Of a stretch of DNA of 53,247 nucleotides, positions 26,140 to 34,569 are shown one piece after another (the stretch's first letter is position 1; each line of letters opens with the position of its first letter). The position numbers were made by a program, and so were the translations under genes. The notes beneath the pieces are model-generated. The model was given only the letters and a program-made list of their open reading frames with translations, was not told where the DNA came from and did not search any database. The DNA comes from JBOGUF01 sp050696075. Its GTDB lineage: Bacteria; Chloroflexota; Chloroflexia; Thermomicrobiales; UBA6265. Location of the stretch: contig JBOGUF010000084.1 of the NCBI GenBank assembly GCA_050696075.1, positions 1 to 53,247 of the forward strand, read 5' to 3'.

Positions 26140-26555
26140 CTACCCACCACATTCGGCGCGTGGGTGTTGCGACACCTTGCCCGAGCCGGCGAGCTTGATG
26201 CAACCCTCCTTGGCGTCGAGCGTCGCGTTCTCCTTGTCGGCCGCGGTGATCACCTTCTGCAGCTCGGCTTTGGCCGTGTTGACGGAGAGCGCCGGTTTCT
26301 TCTCCGCCTTCTTGTTCATGTCGGTGAAGTGCTTTTGGTCGATGGCGATGTGCTTCTCTTCGTGGGCATTGACGACGCCGATGAAGTCGGTCCAGATCTT
26401 TTTCGCCTCTTCGAAGCCCTTCGTGTCCTTTTCTTTCCAGTCGGGCACCGTTTTGGTCTCGATGATATCGACAGTCGCCGATTGCACTGGCTTGTTGGCC
26501 GACTCGGGCGGGCAGAACGTCGCCGGCAGCGGATTGAACACGGGCAGGACGCTGG
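26140..26555 (-). pseudogene. C-terminal part of IS-interrupted DUF922-like gene
   Basis: Residues from HVASVLPVFNPLP to the stop at 26140, including VNAHEEKHIAIDQKHF, a HEKH zinc motif resembling predicted secreted proteases of DUF922 type (family guess). No start codon or signal remains at this end. The frame continues exactly across the 10-bp duplication CTACATGCCC into the fragment at 27474-27650, so both were one gene before the insertion. Confidence 0.7.
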
Positions 26556-26565
26556 CTACATGCCC

Positions 26566-27473
26566 CAGGGCAATTGCATCTTATCGCGCTCCCAACAGGT
26601 GAAGCAGGTAGCCGGTCTCCCAGCCGGCCCGGAGGCGTGATGCCTTCACTCCCACCGTCCGGGACCGGTCCTGCCGGATCAGCGTGAGGGCCAATCTGCG
26701 CAGCACGGCCAGGTTCTGGGCACTGTGTCCGGTCCGCACCCGGCTCTCATCCTCCCGGAACGCCACGTCCAGCACATAGTCGCCCCCGCCGTCGACGATC
26801 TGGGCGGCCAGCTCCCGTTGGCAGCCGATCGCATCAATCGTCACCGTCTGTCCGGTCAGATCGAGCCGGGCAAGCAGCGCGGGCAAGGTGACGATCTCGT
26901 TGTCCTTGGTGTCCACCGCTTCCTGCGTGAGGACCAAGCGCTGCCGGGTTGCCCAGGCGCTGATCAGATGGAGCGGTGGGGTCCCGACCCCGCCGTCGCC
27001 CGACCGACGGATGGTCTTCCCGTCGAGGGCGATCACCTCCGGCTCGGCCGTGCCGGCGACTGCCTGCACCCAGCGCACGAAGCTGGCTTCGAACTGGGCG
27101 GGGTCGAGCCGGGCCAAGACGCGGCCAAAGGTGTCGTGGGAGGGAACCCCGTGCGGCACCTCCAGCCAGTCGGCCAGCCAGGCCTGCTTGGCCCGGTCCC
27201 AGTCGGCGACCTCCACCCAGGACTCGGCCCCACTGATCACGGCGCAGACGGCAATCGTGATGATGTCGAGCAACTGGTGGCGCTTGGTCCGGTCGATCCG
27301 GGGATCGACGAGGTCCGCGAAACACTCGGCGATGCGTGGGGCGGGATGGGGGCACATGGCGGGACTCCCGGTGGTGGACACCAACCGGCCGCACCGCCAT
27401 CCCCGGTGTGCCGGCAGTATCCCTGATGAACGCCCTGCTCACCACGTCGACTCAATTAGATGCAATTGCCCTG
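26566..27473. mobile_element. Truncated ISAs1-family insertion sequence
   Basis: 908-bp element with inverted ends CAGGGCAATTGCATCTTA and CAGGGCAATTGCATCTAA (17 of 18 identical) and flanking 10-bp direct repeats CTACATGCCC at 26556-26565 and 27474-27483, as expected for ISAs1-type elements. The usual ISAs1 is about 1.2-1.3 kb; the shortfall matches an in-frame loss inside the transposase. It splits a minus-strand gene. Confidence 0.9.
26581..27384 (-). pseudogene. ISAs1-family DDE transposase, internally deleted
   Basis: 267 residues against roughly 370-400 for full-length members. N-terminal DDE_Tnp_1-associated part: PRIAECFADLVDPRIDRTKRH, HGVPSHDTFGRVL. First Asp in VIALDGKTIRRS, second in VTIDAIGCQRELA. 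After GGDYVLD the frame jumps to VAFREDESRVRTGHSAQNLA, skipping the KGNQ region and the stretch that holds the catalytic Glu. The C-terminal RLRAGWETGYLLHLLG is normal. The frame is intact but the catalytic Glu is gone, so it should be inactive unless helped in trans. Confidence 0.85.
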
Positions 27474-27650
27474 CTACATGCCCGCCCTGTTTCGCGTTCG
27501 CCGCATCGATGGCGTCCTGGACGTTCCCAGCGCTGACCGTGATGCCCTTGGTCGCCGGCGTGATCGTCGTCGGCGTGCCGCCGCCGGGCGACCCGTCGCC
27601 GAACCGGACCCTGGTGCAACCCCTGCCGCCCCGCGAGACTATTGCTCATC
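27474..27650 (-). pseudogene. N-terminal part of the IS-split gene
   Basis: Minus-strand frame RFGDGSPGGGTPTTITPATKG followed by ITVSAGNVQDAIDAANAKQGG and HVA that joins the 26140-26555 fragment across the target duplication. It is bounded upstream by an in-frame TGA at about 27647 and has no start codon after it, so the gene was already broken or truncated upstream. The bases 27651-27821 show no further recognisable coding or regulatory signal. Confidence 0.55.
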
Positions 27651-27821
27651 TGCCGCCCTCGGAGTCGTCGCAAGACACAACCTGGACACCCACCATGCGA
27701 CAGCACACCGGCAGCCCACCGCCTAACGACGGAGCCGGGCGGCCCACCCCAATCCTTCGTGTGCCGCTACTCTACTCCCAGAACCGCCGTTGTGGAGTCG
27801 ATCGTGCCGAAATGAGGCACC

Positions 27822-28868
27822 ATGAAGTTCGATACGTCCAGCATCGACCAACGTGCGTTCGCCAAAGAACTTGCCGCCGCTTACAGCGTGTCGATCGCGT
27901 CGTTAACGTTCACGCCGAAGGGCGAAGAAGCCTTCTGCTACGTCGCCCGCGAGACCGACGGCCACGAGTACTTCGTGCGGGCGCAAGATCGTGCGCCCAT
28001 CAGCGACCTGGAAGCGGTCTACGCCGCGGTCGCCGCCCTCCACAACCGGTGCGGGCTGACCCAGGCGCTGGCGCCACTGAGGACCGTGGGCGGCACATTC
28101 ACCTGGCGATACGAGCGGTTCACCGTCGCCCTCTTCCCCTTTGTCGCGGGGACAACGGCATTCGACGCCGGGATCACCGACGAGCAACTCGACCGATTAG
28201 CCCGAATCATGGCCTACCTGCACGGTTGCGATGCGCGCCGCCGCCCGCCCATGACGTGCGAGCAATTCGACAACCCATTCGAGCGGACAATCCAACGCGC
28301 CCTCGCCGCGGCCGCCTCGCTCCCGGTCAATGCATCGGGCCATCGACAGCGCGTCCGCGCCTTGCTCCTGGAACAGCAAGCAGACATCGAAGCGACGCTC
28401 ACGCACATGCGCCAGCTACGCGACGACGCGCACCGCCTCCGGCCACCCCTTGTCCCCACCCACGGCGACCCGAACCTGGCGAACGTACTGATCGACGAGA
28501 CCGGACAGCTTCACCTCACCGACTGGGGCGAAGTAGCCATCGGGCCGCGCGAGCGCGACCTCACATTCTTCACGGGCGAACGCTTCGCGCCCTTCTTGGA
28601 GACCTATTTGGACCATTTCGGGCCGATCCGCCTGCACCGGCACTTCTTCCGGTTTTACTTCTACCGCTGGACCGTCCAAGAGATCGCCGACTACGTCTCT
28701 CGCATCCTGTTTGGCTCCACGGACGCGGAGCACGCGGAGTACGCCTGGGAAGAGTTGCAACCCTATCTGCCCATCCAGCACGATGGCATCCGAGACGGCC
28801 TCGACCACGTCATATCCGTCCTACGACCATTTGCGGACGACGGACGGATCAAGCTCGATGATCGGTGA
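27822..28868 (+). CDS. Aminoglycoside-phosphotransferase (APH) family kinase
   Basis: 348-residue kinase-fold enzyme. Catalytic loop HGDPNLANVLID (H214, D216, N221) and metal-binding D234 in LTDWGEVAIGP replace the usual DFD. Similar proteins phosphorylate homoserine, choline, hydroxyurea-like drugs or Ser/Thr. The FYFYRWTVQEIADYV helix region is ordinary for the family. GAGG lies five bases before ATG. It stands alone after the IS region. Substrate unknown; resistance should not be assumed. Confidence 0.8.
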   Translation: MKFDTSSIDQRAFAKELAAAYSVSIASLTFTPKGEEAFCYVARETDGHEYFVRAQDRAPISDLEAVYAAVAALHNRCGLTQALAPLRTVGGTFTWRYERFTVALFPFVAGTTAFDAGITDEQLDRLARIMAYLHGCDARRRPPMTCEQFDNPFERTIQRALAAAASLPVNASGHRQRVRALLLEQQADIEATLTHMRQLRDDAHRLRPPLVPTHGDPNLANVLIDETGQLHLTDWGEVAIGPRERDLTFFTGERFAPFLETYLDHFGPIRLHRHFFRFYFYRWTVQEIADYVSRILFGSTDAEHAEYAWEELQPYLPIQHDGIRDGLDHVISVLRPFADDGRIKLDDR

Positions 28869-28963
28869 ACCCTTCGACTTTCGGAAAGGTAGCCCACAGT
28901 GCGTGCCGCCGCGGTATGCACCGTCGACATACAATGATGACCGCGACTAGCCGAGGGATTGCC

Positions 28964-29188
28964 ATGAACCGTCACGAGACTAGTGAACGCATCGTCAGCA
29001 ATCCGGCCGTCATGCTCGGCAAGCCCGTCATTCGCGGCACCCGCATGCCGGTCTACCTCATCGTGGACTTCATCAAAGCTGGGCATTCTCCGGAAGAGAT
29101 CGTATCCAACTACCCGGAACTCACGATCGAGAACGTCAAAGCAGCGATCGACTACTCGGTCGAGGAGTCGCAGCGGATCGAGGTCTGA
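28964..29188 (+). CDS. DUF433 antitoxin-like protein, no toxin partner
   Basis: 74-residue DUF433 protein with RIVSNPAVMLGKPVIRGTRMP and the helix-turn-helix-like AGHSPEEIVSNYPELTIENV. Members are usually the antitoxin of a pair with a DUF5615 PIN-like toxin directly downstream. Here a repeat and then an opposing gene follow, and no DUF5615 toxin is seen, so it is an orphan. GAGGG lies nine bases before the ATG at 28964. Confidence 0.85.
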   Translation: MNRHETSERIVSNPAVMLGKPVIRGTRMPVYLIVDFIKAGHSPEEIVSNYPELTIENVKAAIDYSVEESQRIEV

Positions 29189-29273
29189 TCTTTGTAGAAA
29201 CAGATTCTGACCCTTAGCTGAGATCGGGGCCGTCACTCTCTCCACCCTTTCCGTAGTTGGGCACAGCTACTCC

Positions 29274-29347
29274 GACATTCCGACCGCGGGAAGGACTCTC
29301 TCTACGCCGGTCCCGCGGGAGAGATTCCTCGCGGGCTCGGAATGACG
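29274..29347. repeat. Imperfect inverted repeat between convergent genes
   Basis: Left arm CATTCCGACCGCGGGAAGGA and CTCTC, right arm GAGAGATTCCTCGCGGG and CTCGGAATG, with GTCCCGCGG between. Possibly a bidirectional terminator between the DUF433 gene and the thioredoxin-like gene. Similar CATTCCGA...CGGAATG units occur widely in this kind of genome. Confidence 0.55.
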
Positions 29348-29374
29348 GAGCGTTGCAAATCTCTCTCCTCTCCG

Positions 29375-29947
29375 TCAAGGAATCCGCAGCGCCCACACGG
29401 ACTCCGGAAACCGCTCCTGAAGCTCGCGCCAGACGGCGTACATCTGGTCGTTGTCGTGGGTTTTGAGGTAGACGGCGATGCCGCGCCAGTAGATCGCCTC
29501 GGGGGCGAGGGCGCCGTCGGGGTGGCGCTTGGTCACGTCCAACAGTAGTTGGATGGCGCGGTCGTATTCAGCCCAGCGGAGACGGGCGTTTGCCTCGCCG
29601 ATGTCGAGCATATCGAGGAAGTCGGCGGGCGGCAGGTAGTTGATGGAGCGGTACTGGACCGTGCCGCGGCGGTCGGCGACAAGGAGGGTCGGCGTCCAGA
29701 TCACGTTGAGGGGGCGGACGACCGCGCGGTCGCGGAAGAGATCGAGGCGCAGGGGCACAAAGCGGCCGGCGATCGCCTCGCGCACGGCGGGGTCTGGATA
29801 CGTCACGGCATCCAGTTTGGCGCAGCCGCGTCAGGGGTCCTTCATCACGTCGATCAAGACGACCTTGCGCGCCCGGCGGGCCTCGGCCAGCGCCTCGTCC
29901 CAATCGCTAAGCCAGTCGATGCGAGAGACTGCCCGCGGATCCAGCAC
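29375..29947 (-). CDS. Thioredoxin-fold protein with in-frame UGA at a redox Cys (selenoprotein candidate)
   Basis: The frame runs from a GTG at 29947 to a TAA-type end at 29375 and is interrupted only by TGA at 29831-29833. It reads VVLIDVMKDP, UGA, RGCAKLDAVTYPD, so the UGA sits at the first Cys of the CxGC motif that thioredoxin-like relatives have before MDAVTYPD. No other lesion is seen over 190 codons, with a thioredoxin core (IWTPTLLVADRRG) and a C-terminal TPR-like helix pair (YDRAIQLLLDVTKRHPDG). Downstream of UGA, CGCGGC can pair with GCCGTG (29804-29830). If Sec is not used, it is a nonsense pseudogene or a shorter protein from GTG 29806. The GTG lies two bases after the DUF2442 stop. 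Confidence 0.6.
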
Positions 29948-29949
29948 GG

Positions 29950-30255
29950 CTAAGAGGCTTGCCGTCCAGAAGCAATCGGAAGCTCGTCGGACGTAGATTC
30001 CTCTAGGAGAGAGGCATACGGATTGTCCTCGCCGTAGTACAAGAACTCGGGAGCAAAGTCCGCACCATTCGGCCAGACAACCGTGCCGAGCTCAGGGTCA
30101 ACCTCGACTTGGGCAAAGAATGCGGGATCACGCAGTGGCTCGAAAACCTCGCCCCATAACTCCGGTTCGAGATCGACGTGACGCCGGCTGCCATCGGTAA
30201 AGGCAAGATCAAGGACGTACGGTCGCAGGACTGTTACTGAAACGACATGCTCCAT
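29950..30255 (-). CDS. DUF2442 domain protein
   Basis: 101-residue small protein: VVSVTVLRPYVLDLAFTDGS, then VDLEPELWGEVFEPLRDP and VVWPNGADFAPEFLYY, the standard DUF2442 pattern. It lies 28 bases downstream of a DUF4160 gene; the DUF4160-DUF2442 pair recurs in many bacteria and is suspected to be toxin-antitoxin-like, but the mechanism is not established. Its stop is two bases before the GTG of the thioredoxin-like gene. Confidence 0.85.
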   Translation of the reverse strand: MEHVVSVTVLRPYVLDLAFTDGSRRHVDLEPELWGEVFEPLRDPAFFAQVEVDPELGTVVWPNGADFAPEFLYYGEDNPYASLLEESTSDELPIASGRQAS

Positions 30256-30283
30256 CGATCGGATCCTCCTGTTGAGTCCCTCC

Positions 30284-30514
30284 CTACTCCAAGGGGTTGA
30301 TCCTGTTAGGCGGCTGACGCTGTTGTGCTTGTGCCCAGCCTTGTCTCAGTTCGTCTTGATGAATGGCCGCCCACTCGAAGACAAGGCCGCGTGCGCGACG
30401 TGGGATGCGACCATCGATGACACGGACGGGATCGATACCGACGACGACTTCGAACTCACCATACCGCGCGTGGAAGTGAGGCGGCGCGTGATCTCGATAG
30501 TACATTGAGATCAC
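30284..30514 (-). CDS. DUF4160 domain protein, start codon apparently lost
   Basis: 76 residues from a GTG: ISMYYRDHAPPHFHARYGEFE and RIPRRARGLVFEWAAIHQDEL, the DUF4160 core (DHxPPHFHA). The family N-terminus extends upstream in frame here (PRVSEFYGIVISMYY), but no ATG, GTG or TTG precedes it: at the expected place a GGG codon stands. So the true start is either mutated, giving a possible pseudogene, or the GTG at 30514 is used with loss of the first strand. Paired with the DUF2442 gene. Confidence 0.65.
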   Translation of the reverse strand: MISMYYRDHAPPHFHARYGEFEVVVGIDPVRVIDGRIPRRARGLVFEWAAIHQDELRQGWAQAQQRQPPNRINPLE

Positions 30515-30693
30515 GATCCCATAGAACTCCGAGACTCTCGGCCCCGACGTTCCTTCCCGCTCGCCACGCCCCGACGCCGGACAGTATAGTCTCGTCGCGC
30601 CGCTCGGCCATCACGTGTGTCTGAAACCAGACAGTGCCGGTGTGCGTCAATAGCAACGGAAACAGTAGCCCAACGACGGGATGCCGCGGCCGA

Positions 30694-30722
30694 TTGCCGT
30701 CGGCGCCGCCGGGTGGTAATCT
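30694..30722 (+). promoter_or_regulatory. Putative promoter of the LCP gene
   Basis: TTGCCG (30694-30699), 17-base spacer, TAATCT (30717-30722), 58 bases before the preferred start at 30781. The rest of 30515-30780 shows nothing recognisable. Confidence 0.45.
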
Positions 30723-30780
30723 GTACGTACACGTCGATGCAACGCCCCGCGCCGAATCGTGGCCGGTGGAGTTTGCTGCA

Positions 30781-31734
30781 ATGCCTTCAGGGGACGAATC
30801 GATGATCCAACGTGACAACATCCAAGGCGCCTTCTCTCGCCGTCGATTGCTCGCTGGCTCGCTCGGCTCGGCCTTGATGCTCGGTCTGGGCGGGCGACTG
30901 GCCGCGTTGGAGGCCGCCGCCCAAGAGATCGAGCCGGCCGACCTGAGCACAATCACGCTCGCTATCGGCGGGCTCGACACGCGGACGAAGGACCAGCCCG
31001 AGAATACCGACGTCCTCAAGATCGTGCGGGTCGATCTGGTGAACCGATTCGCCCGTGTCGTCAGCATCCCGCGCGATCTCTATTGCGAAATCCCCGGCTA
31101 CGCGGTCGACAAGATCGCGCGCGCTTATGACTTCGGTACGAAGGCGGCCGGGGGCGAGGTCAAGCCGGGCTTGCAGGCGGTGCGCGACACGATCAGACAC
31201 AACTTCGGGGTCGAAACGGACGGCGCGATCGTCCTCACCTTCCAAGGATTCATCGAGGTCGTCGACGCGATGGGTGGCGTGGACGTCAACAACCCTTACA
31301 ACCTCTATGATGGGCAGTACCCAACCTGGAACTACGGGGTCAAGGAGATCTACTACCCGGCGGGCTGGCTGCATCTCAACGGCGAGCAGGCGCTCGAGTT
31401 CTGCCGGACCCGCCATCAGGACGGCGACGACGGACGGGTGATGCGGCAGGATCTGGTGCTGCGGGCGTTAGTCGCCAAGGCGCAGGACCCGGCGATCGCG
31501 GAGCAAGCGCCGGAGCTCATCCGCATCCACCGGAGCGCGGTCCGCACCGACCTCGGCCGCTCGAAGCAGCTCGCGCTGGCACTGGCCGCGCCGCAATTCA
31601 GCACCGACAGTGTCGCCTTCGCCACCCTCAATGCCTACATCTACCCGGACACCGCCTCGAACGGCTCCTGGATCTATTCCGGCGACTGGTCGCAACTGCC
31701 GGGCTTCGTCCAGGGCTTCCTTGCTGGCGCGTAG
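30781..31734 (+). CDS. LytR-CpsA-Psr (LCP) family protein with Tat-like signal
   Basis: 317-residue exported enzyme that should move lipid-linked glycans onto peptidoglycan. A twin-arginine-like leader SRRRLLAGSLGSALMLGLGG replaces the usual single membrane helix. LCP marks: LAIGGLDTR, RVVSIPRDLYCEIPG, GVDVNNPYNLYD, and the key Arg-Asp cluster EFCRTRHQDGDDGRVMRQ. ATG 30781 follows GGTGGAG; ATG 30802 is the other option. In an organism of uncertain envelope type the acceptor is not clear. Confidence 0.88.
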   Translation: MPSGDESMIQRDNIQGAFSRRRLLAGSLGSALMLGLGGRLAALEAAAQEIEPADLSTITLAIGGLDTRTKDQPENTDVLKIVRVDLVNRFARVVSIPRDLYCEIPGYAVDKIARAYDFGTKAAGGEVKPGLQAVRDTIRHNFGVETDGAIVLTFQGFIEVVDAMGGVDVNNPYNLYDGQYPTWNYGVKEIYYPAGWLHLNGEQALEFCRTRHQDGDDGRVMRQDLVLRALVAKAQDPAIAEQAPELIRIHRSAVRTDLGRSKQLALALAAPQFSTDSVAFATLNAYIYPDTASNGSWIYSGDWSQLPGFVQGFLAGA

Positions 31735-31751
31735 GCGGCGTTCGTCTCCAG

Positions 31752-31833
31752 AGGTCAGGAGGCGGGGTCAGGGGCTCAGGGACGACGAGCGGTTCTCTCC
31801 CTGACCCCTAGCTCCTGACTCCTGACCCCCACC
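31752..31833. repeat. Paired seven-base arrays between LCP gene and tyrS
   Basis: Left array of GGTCAGG/GTCAGGG-type units (31752-31783) and the reverse complement CCCTGAC, CCCTAGC, TCCTGAC, TCCTGAC, CCCCACC (31799-31833) in period seven, able to fold on each other. Likely terminator of the LCP gene. Confidence 0.7.
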
Positions 31834-31894
31834 TGTGCTATTCGTTCCACCATCTGATTGTTCCGAGGGCATAAGGATGGTAGGAGCTGAGACG

Positions 31895-33205
31895 ATGACG
31901 ACGAAGACCGCCGAGGCGAACGCGCCGGAGATGGCGCGGGCCGCGGGCGTCAACCCCATGGACTACTTGCGGCAACGAGGCTATATCCAGGACGTGACCG
32001 ACGAAGCCGGGCTGCGCCACGCCTTCGCGCGGGAGACGGTCACGATCTACGATGGGTTCGACCCCACCGCGCGCTCCTACCACGTCGGCAATCTCGTCGG
32101 GATCATGCTTCTGGCGTCGCTGCAACGGCTGGGGCATCGGCCGATCGCGCTCGCGGGCGGCGGCACGGCGCTGGTCGGCGACCCCTCCGGCAAGACCGCG
32201 ACGCGCGCGGTGCCGACGCCGGAGGAGATCGAAGCGAACTTACCCAATCTCCTCAGACAGTTCGAGCCGCACCTTGATTTTGCGGGCGGCCGCTTCGGCG
32301 CCAACCCGGCGGCGCTCCTACTCAACAACGCCGACTGGCTGTTGCCGTTGGGCTACATCGAGTTCCTGCGCGACATCGGCCGCCACTTCTCGGTCAACGA
32401 GATGCTGGCGATCGAGACCTACAAGAATCGGCTGGAGACGACCGGGCTCAACTTCGTCGAGTTCAACTACCGCCTGGTTCAGGCCTATGACTTCCTCTAC
32501 CTCTATCGCACCTACGGTTGCCTGCTGCAAGTCGGCGGCTCCGACCAGTGGGCCAACATCACCGGCGGCGCCGACCTGATCCGCCGCGTCGAAGGCGTGC
32601 AGGCGTTCGCCCTGGTGACGCCGCTGGTCACCACCGCCTCCGGCCAGAAGATGGGCAAGACGGAGGGCAACGCCGTCTGGCTCGACGCCGCACTGACCAG
32701 CCCCTACGACTACTACCAATACTGGATCAACACCGACGACTCCCTCGTCGGCACGTTTCTCCGGCTCTACACCTTCCTGCCGGAAGAGCGGATCGCGGAG
32801 CTGACGAGCGTCGAGGGGGAGGCGCTGCGCGAGGCGAAGCAGGTCCTCGCCTGGGAGGCGACCCGGCTCAACCACGGCGCGGCCGCGGCCAACAAAGCGC
32901 AAGCCGCCGCGCGCGTCCTCTTCGCCCGCGGCGACGACGCGGCCGGCGGTTGGGACGACGACCCGGCACTGCCGACGACCGAGATCGCCCGCGCCGACGT
33001 CGACGCCGGCATGACTGTCGCCGAGCTCTTCGTCCGCGCCGGTCTCTGTTCCTCACGCGGCGAGGCGAGACGACTCGCCCAGCAAGGCGGCCTCTCGATC
33101 AACGACGCCCGGATCGCCGAAGTCGATTGCGCGGTCGCGGCCGACGGCCCGGCGATGCTGCTGCGCGTCGGCAAGAAGCGATTCCGCCGCGTGGCGTTTG
33201 TCTGA
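31895..33205 (+). CDS. tyrS: Tyrosine-tRNA ligase
   Basis: Charges tRNA-Tyr. 436 residues, normal for bacterial TyrRS. Class I signatures: YDGFDPTARSYHVGNLVG with HVGN as the HIGH motif, GGSDQWANITGGADLIRR (tyrosine and tRNA contact), and KMGKTEGN as the KMSKS motif. The C-terminal S4-like RNA-binding domain (MTVAELFVRAGLCSSRGEARRLAQQGG) is complete. ATG 31895 follows AGGAG at eight-base spacing. No T-box leader is seen upstream, only the repeat pair. Confidence 0.95.
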   Translation: MTTKTAEANAPEMARAAGVNPMDYLRQRGYIQDVTDEAGLRHAFARETVTIYDGFDPTARSYHVGNLVGIMLLASLQRLGHRPIALAGGGTALVGDPSGKTATRAVPTPEEIEANLPNLLRQFEPHLDFAGGRFGANPAALLLNNADWLLPLGYIEFLRDIGRHFSVNEMLAIETYKNRLETTGLNFVEFNYRLVQAYDFLYLYRTYGCLLQVGGSDQWANITGGADLIRRVEGVQAFALVTPLVTTASGQKMGKTEGNAVWLDAALTSPYDYYQYWINTDDSLVGTFLRLYTFLPEERIAELTSVEGEALREAKQVLAWEATRLNHGAAAANKAQAAARVLFARGDDAAGGWDDDPALPTTEIARADVDAGMTVAELFVRAGLCSSRGEARRLAQQGGLSINDARIAEVDCAVAADGPAMLLRVGKKRFRRVAFV

Positions 33206-33213
33206 ACGTTCGG

Positions 33214-33296
33214 CCCCCCAACCCCCAATCCGGGGGGAGCACGACGGACGACGCCGCGATGTCGTGCTCCCCCCAAACTTGGGGGGCCGGGGGGGC
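33214..33296. repeat. Large GC inverted repeat, likely bidirectional terminator
   Basis: GGGGGGAGCACGAC (33232-33245) and GTCGTGCTCCCCCC (33261-33274) are perfect 14-base arms, flanked by GGCCCCCCAACCCCCAATC and a matching GGGGGGCC run. Located between the convergent tyrS and MFS gene. The same CCCCCCAACCCCCAATCC and GAGCACGACGG words lie inside repeat 1 (2042-2076). Confidence 0.8.
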
Positions 33297-33306
33297 CGCC
33301 GTCGCG

Positions 33307-34557
33307 CTATTCGGGCCGCCGCATTGTCCGCAGGGCCGGCATGGCGAGCATGGCCAGGGGCAGGGTGGAGTTGACGACGGACATGGCCAGGAGCGTGTCC
33401 TGTAAGCCGATGCGCTCCATGAGATAGCCGTAGACGAGGACGCCGAGGGGGAGGGTACAATATTCGAGGGCCATGCGGACCCCGAAAACCCGCCCGCGCA
33501 TCCCCATGGGCACGCGCTCCTGCTCGATCGTCATCGTCAGCGGATTGATCGGCTCGAAAAGGACCGCTTCCACGAAGATGACGCCGGCGATGACCCACCA
33601 CGACGGCATCGTGATCATCACCCAGAAGGTGGCGGCGCGCACGGCGAAGCCGCCGATGAAGAGGGCGCTGCGCGACAGGCGCGGACCGAGCAGGGCGTAG
33701 AGGCCGTTGCCGACGAGTGATCCCGCGCCGAGGGCGGCGAAGATGAAGCCGAGGTTGACCGCGCTGCCGAACTCCTCCCGCGCGTAGACCGGGAGGACGA
33801 TGGCGTAGAGCGGCTCGGCGAGCAGGCTACCGAGCGAGAAGGTCATCACCATCCAGAAGAGGAGCCGGTCGTTGCGGAGGAAGACGAATCCCTCTTTGAC
33901 CTCTCGCAGGTAGCGGATCAAGCCGCCAGCCTCGGACGATTCGCGCTCGCGCGAGATGGACGGGACGGCGAGACCGACGATCCCTGCCGAGATCGCGAAG
34001 GTGACGGCGTCGATCCAGAGGACGTTGCTGGCGCCGAGAGTGGCGATGAGGACTCCGGCCAGCGGCGGTCCGAGCAGCGCGGCGATTCGCCTCGTGACGT
34101 TGTACGCGGCATTGGCGCGCTCGATCTGCCAACCGGCGTCCCCCACAAGGTCGGGAAAGACGCTCTGCCGGGCCAGCCTGCCGGGCGCATCGAGGACCGA
34201 CCCCAGGAAAACGAGCACCAGCAGTTGCCAGAAGACCAGTCCAGTTGTCTGATGGAGCAGCGGGATCAGCAGCACGGTGATGCCGCTGGCGAGATCGGAG
34301 ACGACGCTCGCCCGCCGGTAGCCGAGCCGATCGACGACCGCGCCGCCGAAGATCCCGGCGATGACCACCGGCAGCGTGCCGGTGGCCACCGTGACGCCGG
34401 CCAAGCTCGCGCTGCCGGTGGTCTCCAGCACGAACCAGGGGATGGCCATGAAGGCCAGGGAATTGCCGATCTGGGAGATGAGGTTCGCGGCGAGCAGGGC
34501 GTAGAGCGGACGACGCGCCGCGGGATCCATGGCCTGGCTTACGAAGGCTCCCATCAT
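33307..34557 (-). CDS. MFS transporter (MFS_3 / exporter type)
   Basis: 416 residues, twelve predicted helices. MFS_3-type marks: ISQIGNSLAFMAIPWFVLETTGSA, GGAVVDRLGYRRASVVSDL and a repeated motif A-like region. Similar proteins export enterobactin, macrolides or other small molecules. The ATG at 34557 or 34554 has only a weak upstream site, 12 bases after the small gene at 34570-34797. Substrate unknown. Confidence 0.85.
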   Translation of the reverse strand: MMGAFVSQAMDPAARRPLYALLAANLISQIGNSLAFMAIPWFVLETTGSASLAGVTVATGTLPVVIAGIFGGAVVDRLGYRRASVVSDLASGITVLLIPLLHQTTGLVFWQLLVLVFLGSVLDAPGRLARQSVFPDLVGDAGWQIERANAAYNVTRRIAALLGPPLAGVLIATLGASNVLWIDAVTFAISAGIVGLAVPSISRERESSEAGGLIRYLREVKEGFVFLRNDRLLFWMVMTFSLGSLLAEPLYAIVLPVYAREEFGSAVNLGFIFAALGAGSLVGNGLYALLGPRLSRSALFIGGFAVRAATFWVMITMPSWWVIAGVIFVEAVLFEPINPLTMTIEQERVPMGMRGRVFGVRMALEYCTLPLGVLVYGYLMERIGLQDTLLAMSVVNSTLPLAMLAMPALRTMRRPE

Positions 34558-34569
34558 CTCGGTGAACGA

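Noticed and set aside
31740..31894. T-box leader before tyrS
   Set aside because: No T-box sequence or specifier loop; the gap is filled by the paired TCCTGAC arrays.
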